From assembly GCA_944325945.1 (NCBI GenBank), contig CALVBW010000031.1, forward strand, positions 62,001-126,000: a DNA stretch of 64,000 nt, given 5' to 3'. How positions within the stretch are numbered: the stretch's first letter is position 1; the number at the start of each line of letters is the position of its first letter. Below the pieces are notes generated by a model. That model did no database searches, was not told the origin of the DNA, and worked only from the letters and a program-made list of their open reading frames with translations. Shown here in pieces: positions 17,349 through 24,524 of the stretch. This stretch comes from Candidatus Gastranaerophilales bacterium. GTDB lineage: Bacteria > Cyanobacteriota > Vampirovibrionia > Gastranaerophilales > Gastranaerophilaceae. The translations under genes were made by a program, and so were the position numbers.

Positions 17349-18110
17349 ATGGGATATGAAAATTTAGAAGGATTAATAGATGTAATCCGTCGTCTGAGGG
17401 CGCCGGACGGGTGCAGGTGGGACAGAGAACAAACTCATAAAACCCTCCGCCCGAATATGCTTGAAGAAGCTTATGAAGCGGTTGACGCCATTGACGACAA
17501 CGATATGAAACATTTAAAAGAGGAGCTGGGCGATGTTTTGCTGCAGGTAGTTCTGCATTCTCAAATCGCCTCTGAAGAAGGCGAGTTCACAATAGAAGAC
17601 GTTGCAAAGGGGATTAAGGATAAATTAATCCACCGCCATCCGCACGTTTTCGGGAACACAAAAGTGAATTCAACAGCTGAAATCCTCGACAACTGGGACA
17701 AATTAAAGGCAGAGGAAAAACCTCACCGCAAATCCGCAATGGACGGGATTTCAAAATCGCAATCCGCCTTGATGAGTGCACAAAAAATCAGCAAACGCGC
17801 GGTTAAGCAGGGGTTTGAGTGGCCTGATGAAAAATCGCTTTATGAATGCATATTCTCAGAATTTGACGAATTCAAAGAAGCCTGCAAAGAGCAGGACAAA
17901 GACCATATGGAGGATGAATTCGGGGATATTTTATTTGCTGTTGTAAACCTTGCTCGCTGGAATAAAATTGATGCGGAGCAGGCGCTTTTACGGGCGAACA
18001 AAAAATTCGAAAAACGTTTCCGAAAAATGGAGGAACTGGCTGAAAAACCGCTCACGGAATACACTTTTGAAGAATTTGACGCACTCTGGAAACAGGCAAA
18101 AAAATCCTAA
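17349..18110 (+). CDS. mazG: MazG nucleoside triphosphate pyrophosphohydrolase
   Basis: 253 residues from ATG 17349 (a TTG two codons upstream is possible). Two MazG domains: the first has EEAYE and EELGD metal-binding motifs at about residues 38-63, the second EFDEFKEA and EDEFGD at about 174-195. Full-length MazG hydrolyses NTPs and dNTPs to monophosphates and is linked to removal of abnormal nucleotides and to stringent-response tuning. It is monocistronic, followed by repeat elements. Confidence 0.93.
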   Translation: MGYENLEGLIDVIRRLRAPDGCRWDREQTHKTLRPNMLEEAYEAVDAIDDNDMKHLKEELGDVLLQVVLHSQIASEEGEFTIEDVAKGIKDKLIHRHPHVFGNTKVNSTAEILDNWDKLKAEEKPHRKSAMDGISKSQSALMSAQKISKRAVKQGFEWPDEKSLYECIFSEFDEFKEACKEQDKDHMEDEFGDILFAVVNLARWNKIDAEQALLRANKKFEKRFRKMEELAEKPLTEYTFEEFDALWKQAKKS

Positions 18111-18221
18111 AATAAGGGAATAAGGTAATAAGGGAATAAGTGTTATATAAAAAGCAATCCTGGAAAAATTCCGATCAGATTAATTTTAGAAATAACTTAT
18201 TCCCTTATTCACTTTTAAAAA
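18111..18221. mobile_element. AATAAG-flanked MITE-like element, copy 1
   Basis: Left arm of tandem octamers (AAATAAGG, GAATAAGG, TAATAAGG, GAATAAGT), a core of about 60 bp beginning GTGTTATATAAAAAGCAATC, and a right arm of inverted octamers (CTTATTCC, CTTATTCA). The core recurs at 36379, 39761 and 47888. It is too short to encode a transposase. Confidence 0.75.
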
Positions 18222-18223
18222 CG

Positions 18224-18477
18224 TAGTAAATCCTTAGTGCCTTAGTATCTTAGTATCCTAGTAACTTTTTCTTGAGATCCTGAAATAAATTCAGGATGAC
18301 AAATTGTAGGTCGGATTATCCAACTGTAAATCCTTAGTGCCCTAGTATCTTAGTATCCTAGTAACTTTTTCTTGAGATCCTGAAATAAATTCAGGATGAC
18401 AAATTGTAGGTCGGATTATCCAACTGTAAATCCTTAGTGCCCTAGTATCTTAGTATCTTAGTAACTTTTTCTTGAGG
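18224..18477. repeat. Composite CTTAGTNN/hairpin repeat, three units, third truncated
   Basis: Two complete units of about 97 bp and a third that stops within CTTGAG at 18477, just before the phage-like island. The units match those at 7064-7612: octamers, AGATCCTGAAATAAATTCAG hairpin and GTAGGTCGGATTATCCAAC. No gene lies between 18111 and 18509. Confidence 0.85.
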
Positions 18478-18509
18478 TAGAACCCCTGCATTCCCCCCAC
18501 GCATCAAAC

Positions 18510-19118
18510 CTACAGACCGCGGGACAGGTTTTTAATAACCCTGCCGACAATTGAAATTTCAACATCGCTATCCGGTTTCAGGGTTTCCATCGGATATTTT
18601 GCGTTATCCGAAATTATGTCCAATTCGCCTGTAACTCTTAACCTCAAACGTTTTACATACCATTCATTATTTATTGTCAAAACAAATATCCCGCCGTTGT
18701 TAAAATCCTTACGAGAAATGTCAACAAGCAAAATATTTCCGTCCTCTATAATATTTTCCATGCTGTCGCCGGATGCCTTGAATAATTTTAAATCCTGAGG
18801 GTGCGGGATTTTCCAGATATCACGTATAATCTCTTTGCCTATCTTTACAGGCGTAACATCCGCATCATCCAGCACTACCGTTCCCTTCCCGCAGGAAGGG
18901 TTTATCTGAATATATTCCAGTTCCACGCAATCAGATGCCAGATCTATGCCGTAATGCGCCTCAATAAGCGCAATCTCATCTTCCGTAAATTCGCTGTCAC
19001 GCACTGCTCTGGCAGACATAGCAGCTTTTTTTATCTCTAATATTTCACACAAATCCGTCTGCTTTGGTTTGTATCCTATTAAACTTTGTAACATATTTAA
19101 TAGTCTGCTGTATTTCAT
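18510..19118 (-). CDS. CI/LexA-type repressor with S24 peptidase domain
   Basis: 202 residues. The C-terminal S24 domain has the catalytic Ser119 in SGDSMEN and Lys156 in WYVKRLRL. A Cys76-Gly77 bond upstream is a plausible self-cleavage site (Ala-Gly or Cys-Gly in this family). The N-terminal 65 residues should bind DNA but form only a weak helix-turn-helix match. Its likely role is to keep the divergent phage-like genes off and to release them after RecA-stimulated cleavage. The start follows GAAGGTG. Confidence 0.85.
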   Translation of the reverse strand: MKYSRLLNMLQSLIGYKPKQTDLCEILEIKKAAMSARAVRDSEFTEDEIALIEAHYGIDLASDCVELEYIQINPSCGKGTVVLDDADVTPVKIGKEIIRDIWKIPHPQDLKLFKASGDSMENIIEDGNILLVDISRKDFNNGGIFVLTINNEWYVKRLRLRVTGELDIISDNAKYPMETLKPDSDVEISIVGRVIKNLSRGL

Positions 19119-19142
19119 TTTTCACCTTCGATTAAATATTTT

Positions 19143-19193
19143 GTTGACTTAATCAACTTTACTGTTGACTTTTGTACACAAATGTGTTAATAT
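19143..19193 (+). promoter_or_regulatory. Divergent control region: strong rightward promoter and operator-like palindromes
   Basis: The rightward promoter is TTGACT (19165-19170), 17 bp, TAATAT (19188-19193). A palindrome GTTGA-N5-TCAAC lies at 19143-19157, a GTTGA half-site overlaps the -35 box, and ACACA-AA-TGTGT lies in the spacer. These are candidate repressor sites. An inverted repeat CTCCG...CGGAG around 19212-19237 could form a leader hairpin. Confidence 0.65.
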
Positions 19194-19348
19194 GATTATG
19201 TAGATAAATAACTCCGCCGGATGGTCAATATCCGGAGAATTGCAGGCTGAGCCTAAATTCCAACATCATTATAATACAACAAATACAATAGGCTATCACC
19301 TGACTGGATATATTTATTGTAAAAAAAATTTACAATTGGGGAGGCAAC

Positions 19349-19540
19349 ATGTTAAAAAAATTAGAAAAAAAAGAAAACAAAAAAGAAACTTTACGCAAAA
19401 AACTGATAGATTATTACAATCAAATAAACAAAGATAAAACCGCGATACCGGCATTTATGCTTGCGGATGCAGATATGCGGATTATCGAAAAAAACGGAAC
19501 ACTTGATTACTGGTATAACAACTTTGTAAATGGCGACTGA
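19349..19540 (+). CDS. Small phage-island protein (63 aa)
   Basis: Not recognised. The ATG at 19349 follows a strong GGGGAGGCAAC ribosome binding site. The first third is extremely lysine- and glutamate-rich and should be helical; the rest is acidic, with DYWYNNF near the end. The first ORF after the rightward promoter, it overlaps the next ORF by 11 bp. Position suggests an early regulator, but no motif supports that. Confidence 0.6.
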   Translation: MLKKLEKKENKKETLRKKLIDYYNQINKDKTAIPAFMLADADMRIIEKNGTLDYWYNNFVNGD

Positions 19541-19712
19541 AGATAATTTTTTACGATTAAATGAGGAATATTCACTGAGTGAGCTGGAAAAACGTACGTA
19601 CGACGGTGAGTTTTCACTTGACGAAATAAAATCAATTTTTCTTAACGGTAATATCAGCTTAGCCGAATATTTATACTGTTTTGAAATTTTGGAAAGGAAC
19701 ATTAATGCCTAA
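19530..19712 (+). CDS. Small acidic phage-island protein (60 aa)
   Basis: Not recognised. Acidic, helical, with a two-fold pattern (SLSELEKRTYDGEFSLDEI) around residues 15-33. It begins inside the 63-aa ORF and its stop overlaps the start of the replication-like gene (19705), so translation is coupled. It could be an antirepressor-like or accessory protein, but nothing proves it. Confidence 0.5.
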   Translation: MATEDNFLRLNEEYSLSELEKRTYDGEFSLDEIKSIFLNGNISLAEYLYCFEILERNINA

Positions 19713-20829
19713 ACGACTTACTGATACTGAAATTTGGAACAAAGACTGGTATTTGGACCTGTCAATTAAAAAAAAGCTGCTTTTAAAATACCTGTTTGAC
19801 AATTGTGACTGCGCAGGCGTTTACGAAATTTCTTACAGGAATTTGCGCAACTGCTTTAATGAAGAAATCACAAAAGAGGATTTCGACGGACTGCTATTGA
19901 TAAAATTTATAGATGAAAACAAAATACTTATTCAAGACTTTATAAAACTTCAGTACGGAGTGACGCCGGATATGCTCAATCCCGAGAATAGTGTGCATAA
20001 AGGCATACTTCGATGTCTTGAAAATCATAAACTCTTACCTAACCCTTTGCTAACCCTTAAAAATAAGAATAAAGATAAAGATAAAAATAAAGATCAAAAT
20101 AAGAATCAAGATAAGAATAAAAATCAAGATAAAAATATGAATTTTGATATTAAAAATCATAACGATAATATTGTTTTTGATATGAATACAGATAACAACA
20201 ATTTACAAATTGATACAAATGATATGAATTCTAATCATGAAAATATTAATTCAGATATTAAAAACGATAATTCTAAGCTTAATAGTGATAAAAGTGATAT
20301 GAATTTTAATCATGATGATATGAATTATAGTATTGAAATTGATAACACGGAGTCAAAAATCAACAATTTTGATATTAAAAATAATCACAAAAAAGAACTA
20401 AAGAGCAAGTTTAACGACTTAAAGGCAGAAATGTTCAAGGAGTACACGGCAAGGTGCACACATCTGATACAACTTACGGGAGAGAGCAAAAGCAAACGTA
20501 CGGACGAAAAAATCCGGCTTTTTCTGAATGAAACCGGCTGTAATATGGAGTTTTACAGACAGCTGTGCGACAAAGCCGACAGGTTAAAGTCAGTTGGCTG
20601 TGTAAACATAGATTTTGAGACAATGCTCAATTGCAGAATCGGGATTATGAACGGAAAATACAAACCGCCCAAAAAGAGTGAAGAAGAAAAAATTCGTGAA
20701 CGTGCAAAAAGGGAACTGCTTGAAACAAAAAAAATGCTTGCGTACTACCGGAATTTCAAAGGCGACCCGCCGACCGAAAATTTCAAAAAATTCGGTGAAA
20801 AATTAAGGAATATGGGGAAAACAAAATGA
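19705..20829 (+). CDS. Phage replisome-organiser-like replication protein with Asn-rich linker
   Basis: 374 residues from ATG 19705, after GGAAAGGAAC; the in-frame start at 19681 precedes that site. Residues 1-115 resemble the N-terminal domain of phage replication initiators (TDTEIWNKDWY, then KLLLKYLFDNCDCAGVYEIS). Residues about 120-235 are a low-complexity linker of Asn, Asp and Lys with repeated DMN and DIKN words, encoded by near-tandem AAT/GAT/AAA codons. The C-terminal 130 residues are charged and helical, similar to DnaD-like C-terminal parts. It would recruit host helicase or primase to an element origin. Confidence 0.65.
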   Translation: MPKRLTDTEIWNKDWYLDLSIKKKLLLKYLFDNCDCAGVYEISYRNLRNCFNEEITKEDFDGLLLIKFIDENKILIQDFIKLQYGVTPDMLNPENSVHKGILRCLENHKLLPNPLLTLKNKNKDKDKNKDQNKNQDKNKNQDKNMNFDIKNHNDNIVFDMNTDNNNLQIDTNDMNSNHENINSDIKNDNSKLNSDKSDMNFNHDDMNYSIEIDNTESKINNFDIKNNHKKELKSKFNDLKAEMFKEYTARCTHLIQLTGESKSKRTDEKIRLFLNETGCNMEFYRQLCDKADRLKSVGCVNIDFETMLNCRIGIMNGKYKPPKKSEEEKIRERAKRELLETKKMLAYYRNFKGDPPTENFKKFGEKLRNMGKTK

Positions 20830-21275
20830 CGATAACGCTTGAGAGGCTTAATGATTACACGGAGATAGTAAAGGAAATGGATTTTTTGTTAAAGAAAAAA
20901 GAACAACTCAAAGCAAGACTTGAAGCACTGAAGAGTCCGGATTACACAAAACCTAAAGTAACCGGTTCAGAGAGCAAAACGAGTGAACAGGAGCATTATG
21001 TAATTTCGCTCGAGCGGATTAACAAAAAAATAGACGAGTACAAAAGCTGGCTCCTCCCGGAACATGAAAGGATAAAACACGAAATTGCGAATATAAAAAA
21101 ATGGCAGTACCGTAAATTACTTGTATACAGATATCTTGAAAAATGGAAGTGGTCAGAAATTATCAAGGAATTTTTTGAATTTGAAGACGATTTTGAAGAT
21201 GAGAAAGATTGCAAATACAAAGAAAAAGTAATGTACTGGCACCGCAGAGCGCTCAAGGAACTTACCGGAATTTAA
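20826..21275 (+). CDS. DUF1492/ArpU-like phage transcription regulator
   Basis: 149 residues. It opens with LERLNDYTEIVKEMDFLLKK, the pattern of DUF1492-type phage proteins, with a coiled coil through residue 100. The C-terminal part (KLLVYRYLEKWKWSEIIKEF, ending in WHRRALKEL) resembles sigma region 4-like helix-turn-helix regulators such as ArpU or RinA, which control late phage genes. No late genes follow: the island ends here and ilvB comes next on the other strand. The start overlaps the upstream stop by 4 bp. Confidence 0.6.
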   Translation: MTITLERLNDYTEIVKEMDFLLKKKEQLKARLEALKSPDYTKPKVTGSESKTSEQEHYVISLERINKKIDEYKSWLLPEHERIKHEIANIKKWQYRKLLVYRYLEKWKWSEIIKEFFEFEDDFEDEKDCKYKEKVMYWHRRALKELTGI

Positions 21276-21320
21276 ATCCGATAAGCGACAGTCCGGTTAT
21301 TACACCCTGCTGTCAGGCTG

Positions 21321-22937
21321 CTAGAGAACCTCCATCGGCTCAACAATAAATTCAACAATAAATGTACCGTCTGTTTTGAATGCTTTTTCAAGTGCCGGAA
21401 GGATTTCACTGCGGCAGCAGACACGGCAGCCTTTTAAACCGTAGCTTTCAGCAATTTTCATAAAATCAGGATTAGAAATTTTAGTTTCAAAATACCTGCC
21501 GTCACATTGCTTTTCCTGCAACTGGCGAACCATGCCGAGGTAGCCGTTATTTAATACAAGGATTTTTACGGGCAGATTGTAGTCGCGGCAGGTGGCCAAT
21601 TCCTGTAAATTCATCTGGAAAGACCCGTCGCCTGCCACGCAGATTACAGGTTTTGACATATCAAAAACAGCCGCCCCGATTGCAGCGGGAAATCCAAATC
21701 CCATAGTGCCCGAGCCGCCGGAGGTCAGGAATTTTCCGGGTTTTGAAAAATGCAGATTCTGCGCCGCCCACAGCTGATGCTGCCCGACTTCCGTTGTCAC
21801 GGTCAAATCTTTTCCGCGAATAAATTTGTCCAGCTCCTGCATAACCTCAAACGACTGCAGCATATTTGTTTTAGCCCCGCGTTTAACGTTCAGGGCACGG
21901 AATTTTTCCGTGACACCCCATTCCGCAGCAGGCAGAAATCCGCATGTTTCAAGCTTTTTAATCATTTCCGCCAGAATAATTTTAGAATCGCCCGTTATAA
22001 AGTCATGCGCCTTAATTACGCGCGAAATTTCACGCTCATTTATGTCCAGCTGAATGAATTTTTTCTCCAGATCCGCTTTTTCAAAACAGCAGGTAATTCT
22101 GTCGTTAAACCTTGCCCCGATTGAAAAAATTAAATCACTCTCTTTAATCACGGCATTTGCGGCTCTGTCGCCGAAAATTCCTATCATGCCAAAATAATTT
22201 TCGTCATCAAAAGGGTAAACACCAAGCCCCATCATTGTTGTCACAACAGGGAATTTCAGGATTTTATTCAGGGCTCTGACCTCTTTATAAGCCTCTTTTG
22301 ACCCGCCGCCCGTCACTATTACGGGACGTTTTGCCGCGCAGAGCTCTTTCAAAATATTTGTAACATCGGGAATTACGTCAGACATGCCGCTTTCAGCCAC
22401 AATGCCGTCGAATTCTGCGCTTTCATAGAGAATATTTTTTGCCAGATCCACAACAACAGGACCTTTTTTACCTGACATTGCGATGTTAAATGCGTCGTAA
22501 AGCGTTTTTTCAAGTTCATTTGCAGATTTAACCTGATAAACTTTTTTTGCACAGGAGCGGGTAATATCGCAGATATCAGCTTCCTGAAACGCGTCTTTGC
22601 CGATTAAATCCGCCGTAACCTGACCTGTCAAAACCACAAGCGGCACGCCGTCAAGGTATGCATTTGCGATTCCCGAAACCGTATTTGTTGCGCCGGGACC
22701 CGAGGTTACAAGGACAACACCGGCTTTGCCGCTCACTCTTGCGTAACCGTCTGCAGCATGTACGGCTGCCTGCTCGTGCCGTACAAGAATATGCTGTATA
22801 TCGTTTTGTTTATAAAGTTCGTCGTATATTTTTAAAACTATACCTCCGGGGTAGCCGAAAATCTTTTCAACGCCGAGTTTTTTCAGCGTATTTATTATAA
22901 TTTCAGCTCCGGTAAGTGTTTTTAATATTTTATTCAT
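21321..22937 (-). CDS. ilvB: Acetolactate synthase, large catalytic subunit
   Basis: 538 residues, full length. It is a ThDP enzyme for the first common step of valine, leucine and isoleucine synthesis. The catalytic glutamate is in VRHEQAAVHAADGYAR, the ThDP/Mg motif GDGSFQMNLQEL is near residue 430, and the FAD/central domain is present. No small regulatory subunit (ilvN) is adjacent; ilvC lies separately at 36554. There is no ribosome binding site: the extended -10 box ends 6 nt before ATG, so a leaderless mRNA is likely. Confidence 0.95.
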   Translation of the reverse strand: MNKILKTLTGAEIIINTLKKLGVEKIFGYPGGIVLKIYDELYKQNDIQHILVRHEQAAVHAADGYARVSGKAGVVLVTSGPGATNTVSGIANAYLDGVPLVVLTGQVTADLIGKDAFQEADICDITRSCAKKVYQVKSANELEKTLYDAFNIAMSGKKGPVVVDLAKNILYESAEFDGIVAESGMSDVIPDVTNILKELCAAKRPVIVTGGGSKEAYKEVRALNKILKFPVVTTMMGLGVYPFDDENYFGMIGIFGDRAANAVIKESDLIFSIGARFNDRITCCFEKADLEKKFIQLDINEREISRVIKAHDFITGDSKIILAEMIKKLETCGFLPAAEWGVTEKFRALNVKRGAKTNMLQSFEVMQELDKFIRGKDLTVTTEVGQHQLWAAQNLHFSKPGKFLTSGGSGTMGFGFPAAIGAAVFDMSKPVICVAGDGSFQMNLQELATCRDYNLPVKILVLNNGYLGMVRQLQEKQCDGRYFETKISNPDFMKIAESYGLKGCRVCCRSEILPALEKAFKTDGTFIVEFIVEPMEVL

Positions 22938-22943
22938 ACTTAA

Positions 22944-22952
22944 ATTTTAGCA
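22944..22952 (-). promoter_or_regulatory. Extended -10 promoter of ilvB, leaderless spacing, abutting a terminator
   Basis: TGC TAAAAT on the minus strand, then TTAAGT (6 nt) and the ATG at 22935-22937. The T-run of the upstream terminator (TTTTTTG) runs into the extended -10 motif. No acceptable -35 box exists because the hairpin occupies that place. Confidence 0.6.
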
Positions 22953-22983
22953 CAAAAAAGCCTGCGCGCGGCAGGCTTTTTTT
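22953..22983 (-). terminator. Terminator of the 22985-23569 unit
   Basis: Hairpin AGCCTGC-CGCGC-GCAGGCT with A-run and T-run on opposite sides, so it can work in both directions. It follows the 22985 stop by 1-2 bp and sits directly against the ilvB promoter. Confidence 0.85.
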
Positions 22984-22984
22984 A

Positions 22985-23257
22985 TTATTCACTGATTAAT
23001 TCGTTCCACAATTGTTTTTTGTGCTCGATTTTCTTTTGAGCGGCTTCACGTTTTTTCTGTTGTTCAGCCTGTTGTCTTTCTCTTTCGAGTCTTGCAGCTT
23101 CCTGTTGTTTTTTGTAAGCTTCCTGTTTTTGAGTCATTTCAGCTTCTTTTTTGTTAATTTTATCGGTTGTCTGCTGTGCCCAATCACCTAAAGGACCTGC
23201 GAATGCGCCTGCTGCCGTAAACATAACAATAAGTGATGCAATCAATATTTTTTTCAT
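22985..23257 (-). CDS. Small exported charged-helix protein (90 aa)
   Basis: Signal peptide at residues 1-20 (MKKILIASLIVMFTAAGAFA), probable cleavage after AFA. The mature part is almost one uninterrupted helix rich in Lys, Glu, Gln, Arg and Ala (KKQQEAARLERERQQAEQQK), resembling a coiled coil or single alpha-helix. It is a tandem paralogue of 23270-23569. Function unknown; envelope or periplasmic location inferred from the signal peptide. Confidence 0.75.
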   Translation of the reverse strand: MKKILIASLIVMFTAAGAFAGPLGDWAQQTTDKINKKEAEMTQKQEAYKKQQEAARLERERQQAEQQKKREAAQKKIEHKKQLWNELISE

Positions 23258-23269
23258 AAATTTTCTCCT

Positions 23270-23569
23270 TTATTCCTCAAGCAGTATTCTCAACTGCTCT
23301 TTCTTTTCCTCTAAACGTCTTTGATTGGCTTCATAAATTTCCTGACGCTGACGCTGTTCTTCTAGAATTTTCCGTTCGCGTTCAGCCTTTTGAGCTTCAT
23401 ATTTACGCTGCTGGGCTTCGTTTTTAGCCTGAATATCGTCAATTTTGGCATTTACATCATCATTAAACTTCCAGAGCTTGTCGAAAAATGAAGTTATCGG
23501 GTTGCCTGCCGCAAAAACCGGTGCTGCGAGCGTCATTACCGCCAATAAAGTTATGAGATATTTTTTCAT
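23270..23569 (-). CDS. Small exported charged-helix protein (99 aa), paralogue of 22985
   Basis: Signal peptide at residues 1-21 (MKKYLITLLAVMTLAAPVFA). The mature part is again a long Lys/Glu/Gln/Arg helix (YEAQKAERERKILEEQRQRQ). Same order of parts as the neighbour: a short segment with aromatic residues after the cleavage site, then the charged helix. The ATG follows AAAGGTTGG, with TATAAT upstream at about 23590. Co-transcribed with 22985-23257 (12-bp gap). Confidence 0.75.
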   Translation of the reverse strand: MKKYLITLLAVMTLAAPVFAAGNPITSFFDKLWKFNDDVNAKIDDIQAKNEAQQRKYEAQKAERERKILEEQRQRQEIYEANQRRLEEKKEQLRILLEE

Positions 23570-23605
23570 AAACCAACCTTTCTTGTTAAGATTATAACAA
23601 CATTT

Positions 23606-24298
23606 TTAGTATTTTGCAATAATTTCGTCAATACCTTTTCTTGCAATTTGAAAAATTTGTAACATTTTATCGTATTCATAAGGTTCGCCCTCTGCGGTTG
23701 TCTGAAATTCAATGATTTTGCCGCTTTTGGTCAAAACCACATTTGAATCCACCTGCGCGTGCGAATCTTCTTCGTAATTCAAATCAAGTCTTACATCCCC
23801 CTCAATAATCCCGGCTGAAATTGCCGCAACAGGCTCGATTATGGGATTTTCTTGCAAAATACCGTCCTCAATGAGCTTTTCAACAGCGTCTTTAAGTGCC
23901 AGAAATCCTCCGCAAATACTTGCGGTTCTTGTGCCGCCGTCTGCCTGAATTACGTCCGCGTCAATTGTTATTGTCAAATCCGGCATTCTGGTCAAATCAA
24001 CGGCAGCTCTGAGGCTTCTTCCGATAAGCCGCTGGATTTCCTGAGTTCTGCCGGAAATTTTTGTACGTTCTCTCTGGCAGCGGGTGTTTGTGGATGACGG
24101 TAAAAGCGAATATTCCGCCGTAACCCAGCCTCTCGGGTCATCTTTTTCCATCCATTTTGGTTTTGTATGCTCAACCGATGCGGTCACAATTACCTTTGTG
24201 TCTCCGAATTCAGCAAGAATTGATCCGGGTGCGTGTTTTGTGTAACCGTGTGTGAATTTGATTTCACGGGTTTCGTTGTTTTTTCTGTTTTCTCTCAT
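23606..24298 (-). CDS. rph: Ribonuclease PH
   Basis: 230 residues from ATG 24298, which follows GAGAGGATG; the longer in-frame start at 24358 runs into the previous gene. RNase PH trims tRNA 3' ends by phosphorolysis. Visible family features: GSILAEFGDTKVI, the RGWVTAEYSLLPSST segment, the RTQEIQRLIGRSLRA arginines and the DADVIQADGGTRTA active-site block. The start overlaps the stop of the zinc-ribbon ORF by 4 bp. Confidence 0.95.
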   Translation of the reverse strand: MRENRKNNETREIKFTHGYTKHAPGSILAEFGDTKVIVTASVEHTKPKWMEKDDPRGWVTAEYSLLPSSTNTRCQRERTKISGRTQEIQRLIGRSLRAAVDLTRMPDLTITIDADVIQADGGTRTASICGGFLALKDAVEKLIEDGILQENPIIEPVAAISAGIIEGDVRLDLNYEEDSHAQVDSNVVLTKSGKIIEFQTTAEGEPYEYDKMLQIFQIARKGIDEIIAKY

Positions 24299-24522
24299 AT
24301 GTTCATCCTCTCGTAATCCCACATATAAATTTGTCCGCAGTATCTGCATACCGCGCATTCGTTCATAAATCTTAAATCCGGCACAAATGTGTAGCCGTCA
24401 ACCGTAATCTCTATTTCGTTTTTGGAGTTATAATGCTGTTCAAAATGTTTGTCACCCTTATAATCCGGCGCAAACATTAATTCAAATTTATCAACTGATT
24501 TGCAATTTTTACATATAAACAT
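24295..24522 (-). CDS. Small zinc-ribbon-like protein (75 aa)
   Basis: Start taken at ATG 24522, 2 bp after the upstream membrane-protein stop; an upstream in-frame start at 24576 lies inside that gene. Two Cys pairs, CKNC near residue 4 and CRYC near residue 60, can form one zinc site. The middle is beta-rich. Family not recognised. It is coupled to rph by an ATGA overlap. Confidence 0.65.
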   Translation of the reverse strand: MFICKNCKSVDKFELMFAPDYKGDKHFEQHYNSKNEIEITVDGYTFVPDLRFMNECAVCRYCGQIYMWDYERMNI

Positions 24523-24524
24523 TA

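Larger units (their letters stand above)
18480..21280. mobile_element. Phage-like early-region island (remnant or satellite)
   Basis: Contains a LexA/CI-type repressor on the minus strand, a divergent strong promoter with operator-like repeats, two small ORFs, a replication-initiation-like protein and a DUF1492/ArpU-like protein. No integrase, terminase, capsid, portal or lysis gene is present. The left edge interrupts a repeat unit. No flanking att repeat was found by eye. Confidence 0.6.

Noticed and set aside
18224-18477. CRISPR array
   Set aside because: Same composite repeat as at 7 kb, with no spacers.
19240-19437. 65-aa ORF at the start of the phage-like island
   Set aside because: It has a TTG start without ribosome binding site and overlaps the better 63-aa ORF (19349), which has GGGGAGG.
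21276-21320. att site or terminator at the right border of the phage-like island
   Set aside because: A weak inverted match (CAGTCC, CTGTCAGG) was seen, but it neither repeats at the left border nor forms a good terminator.
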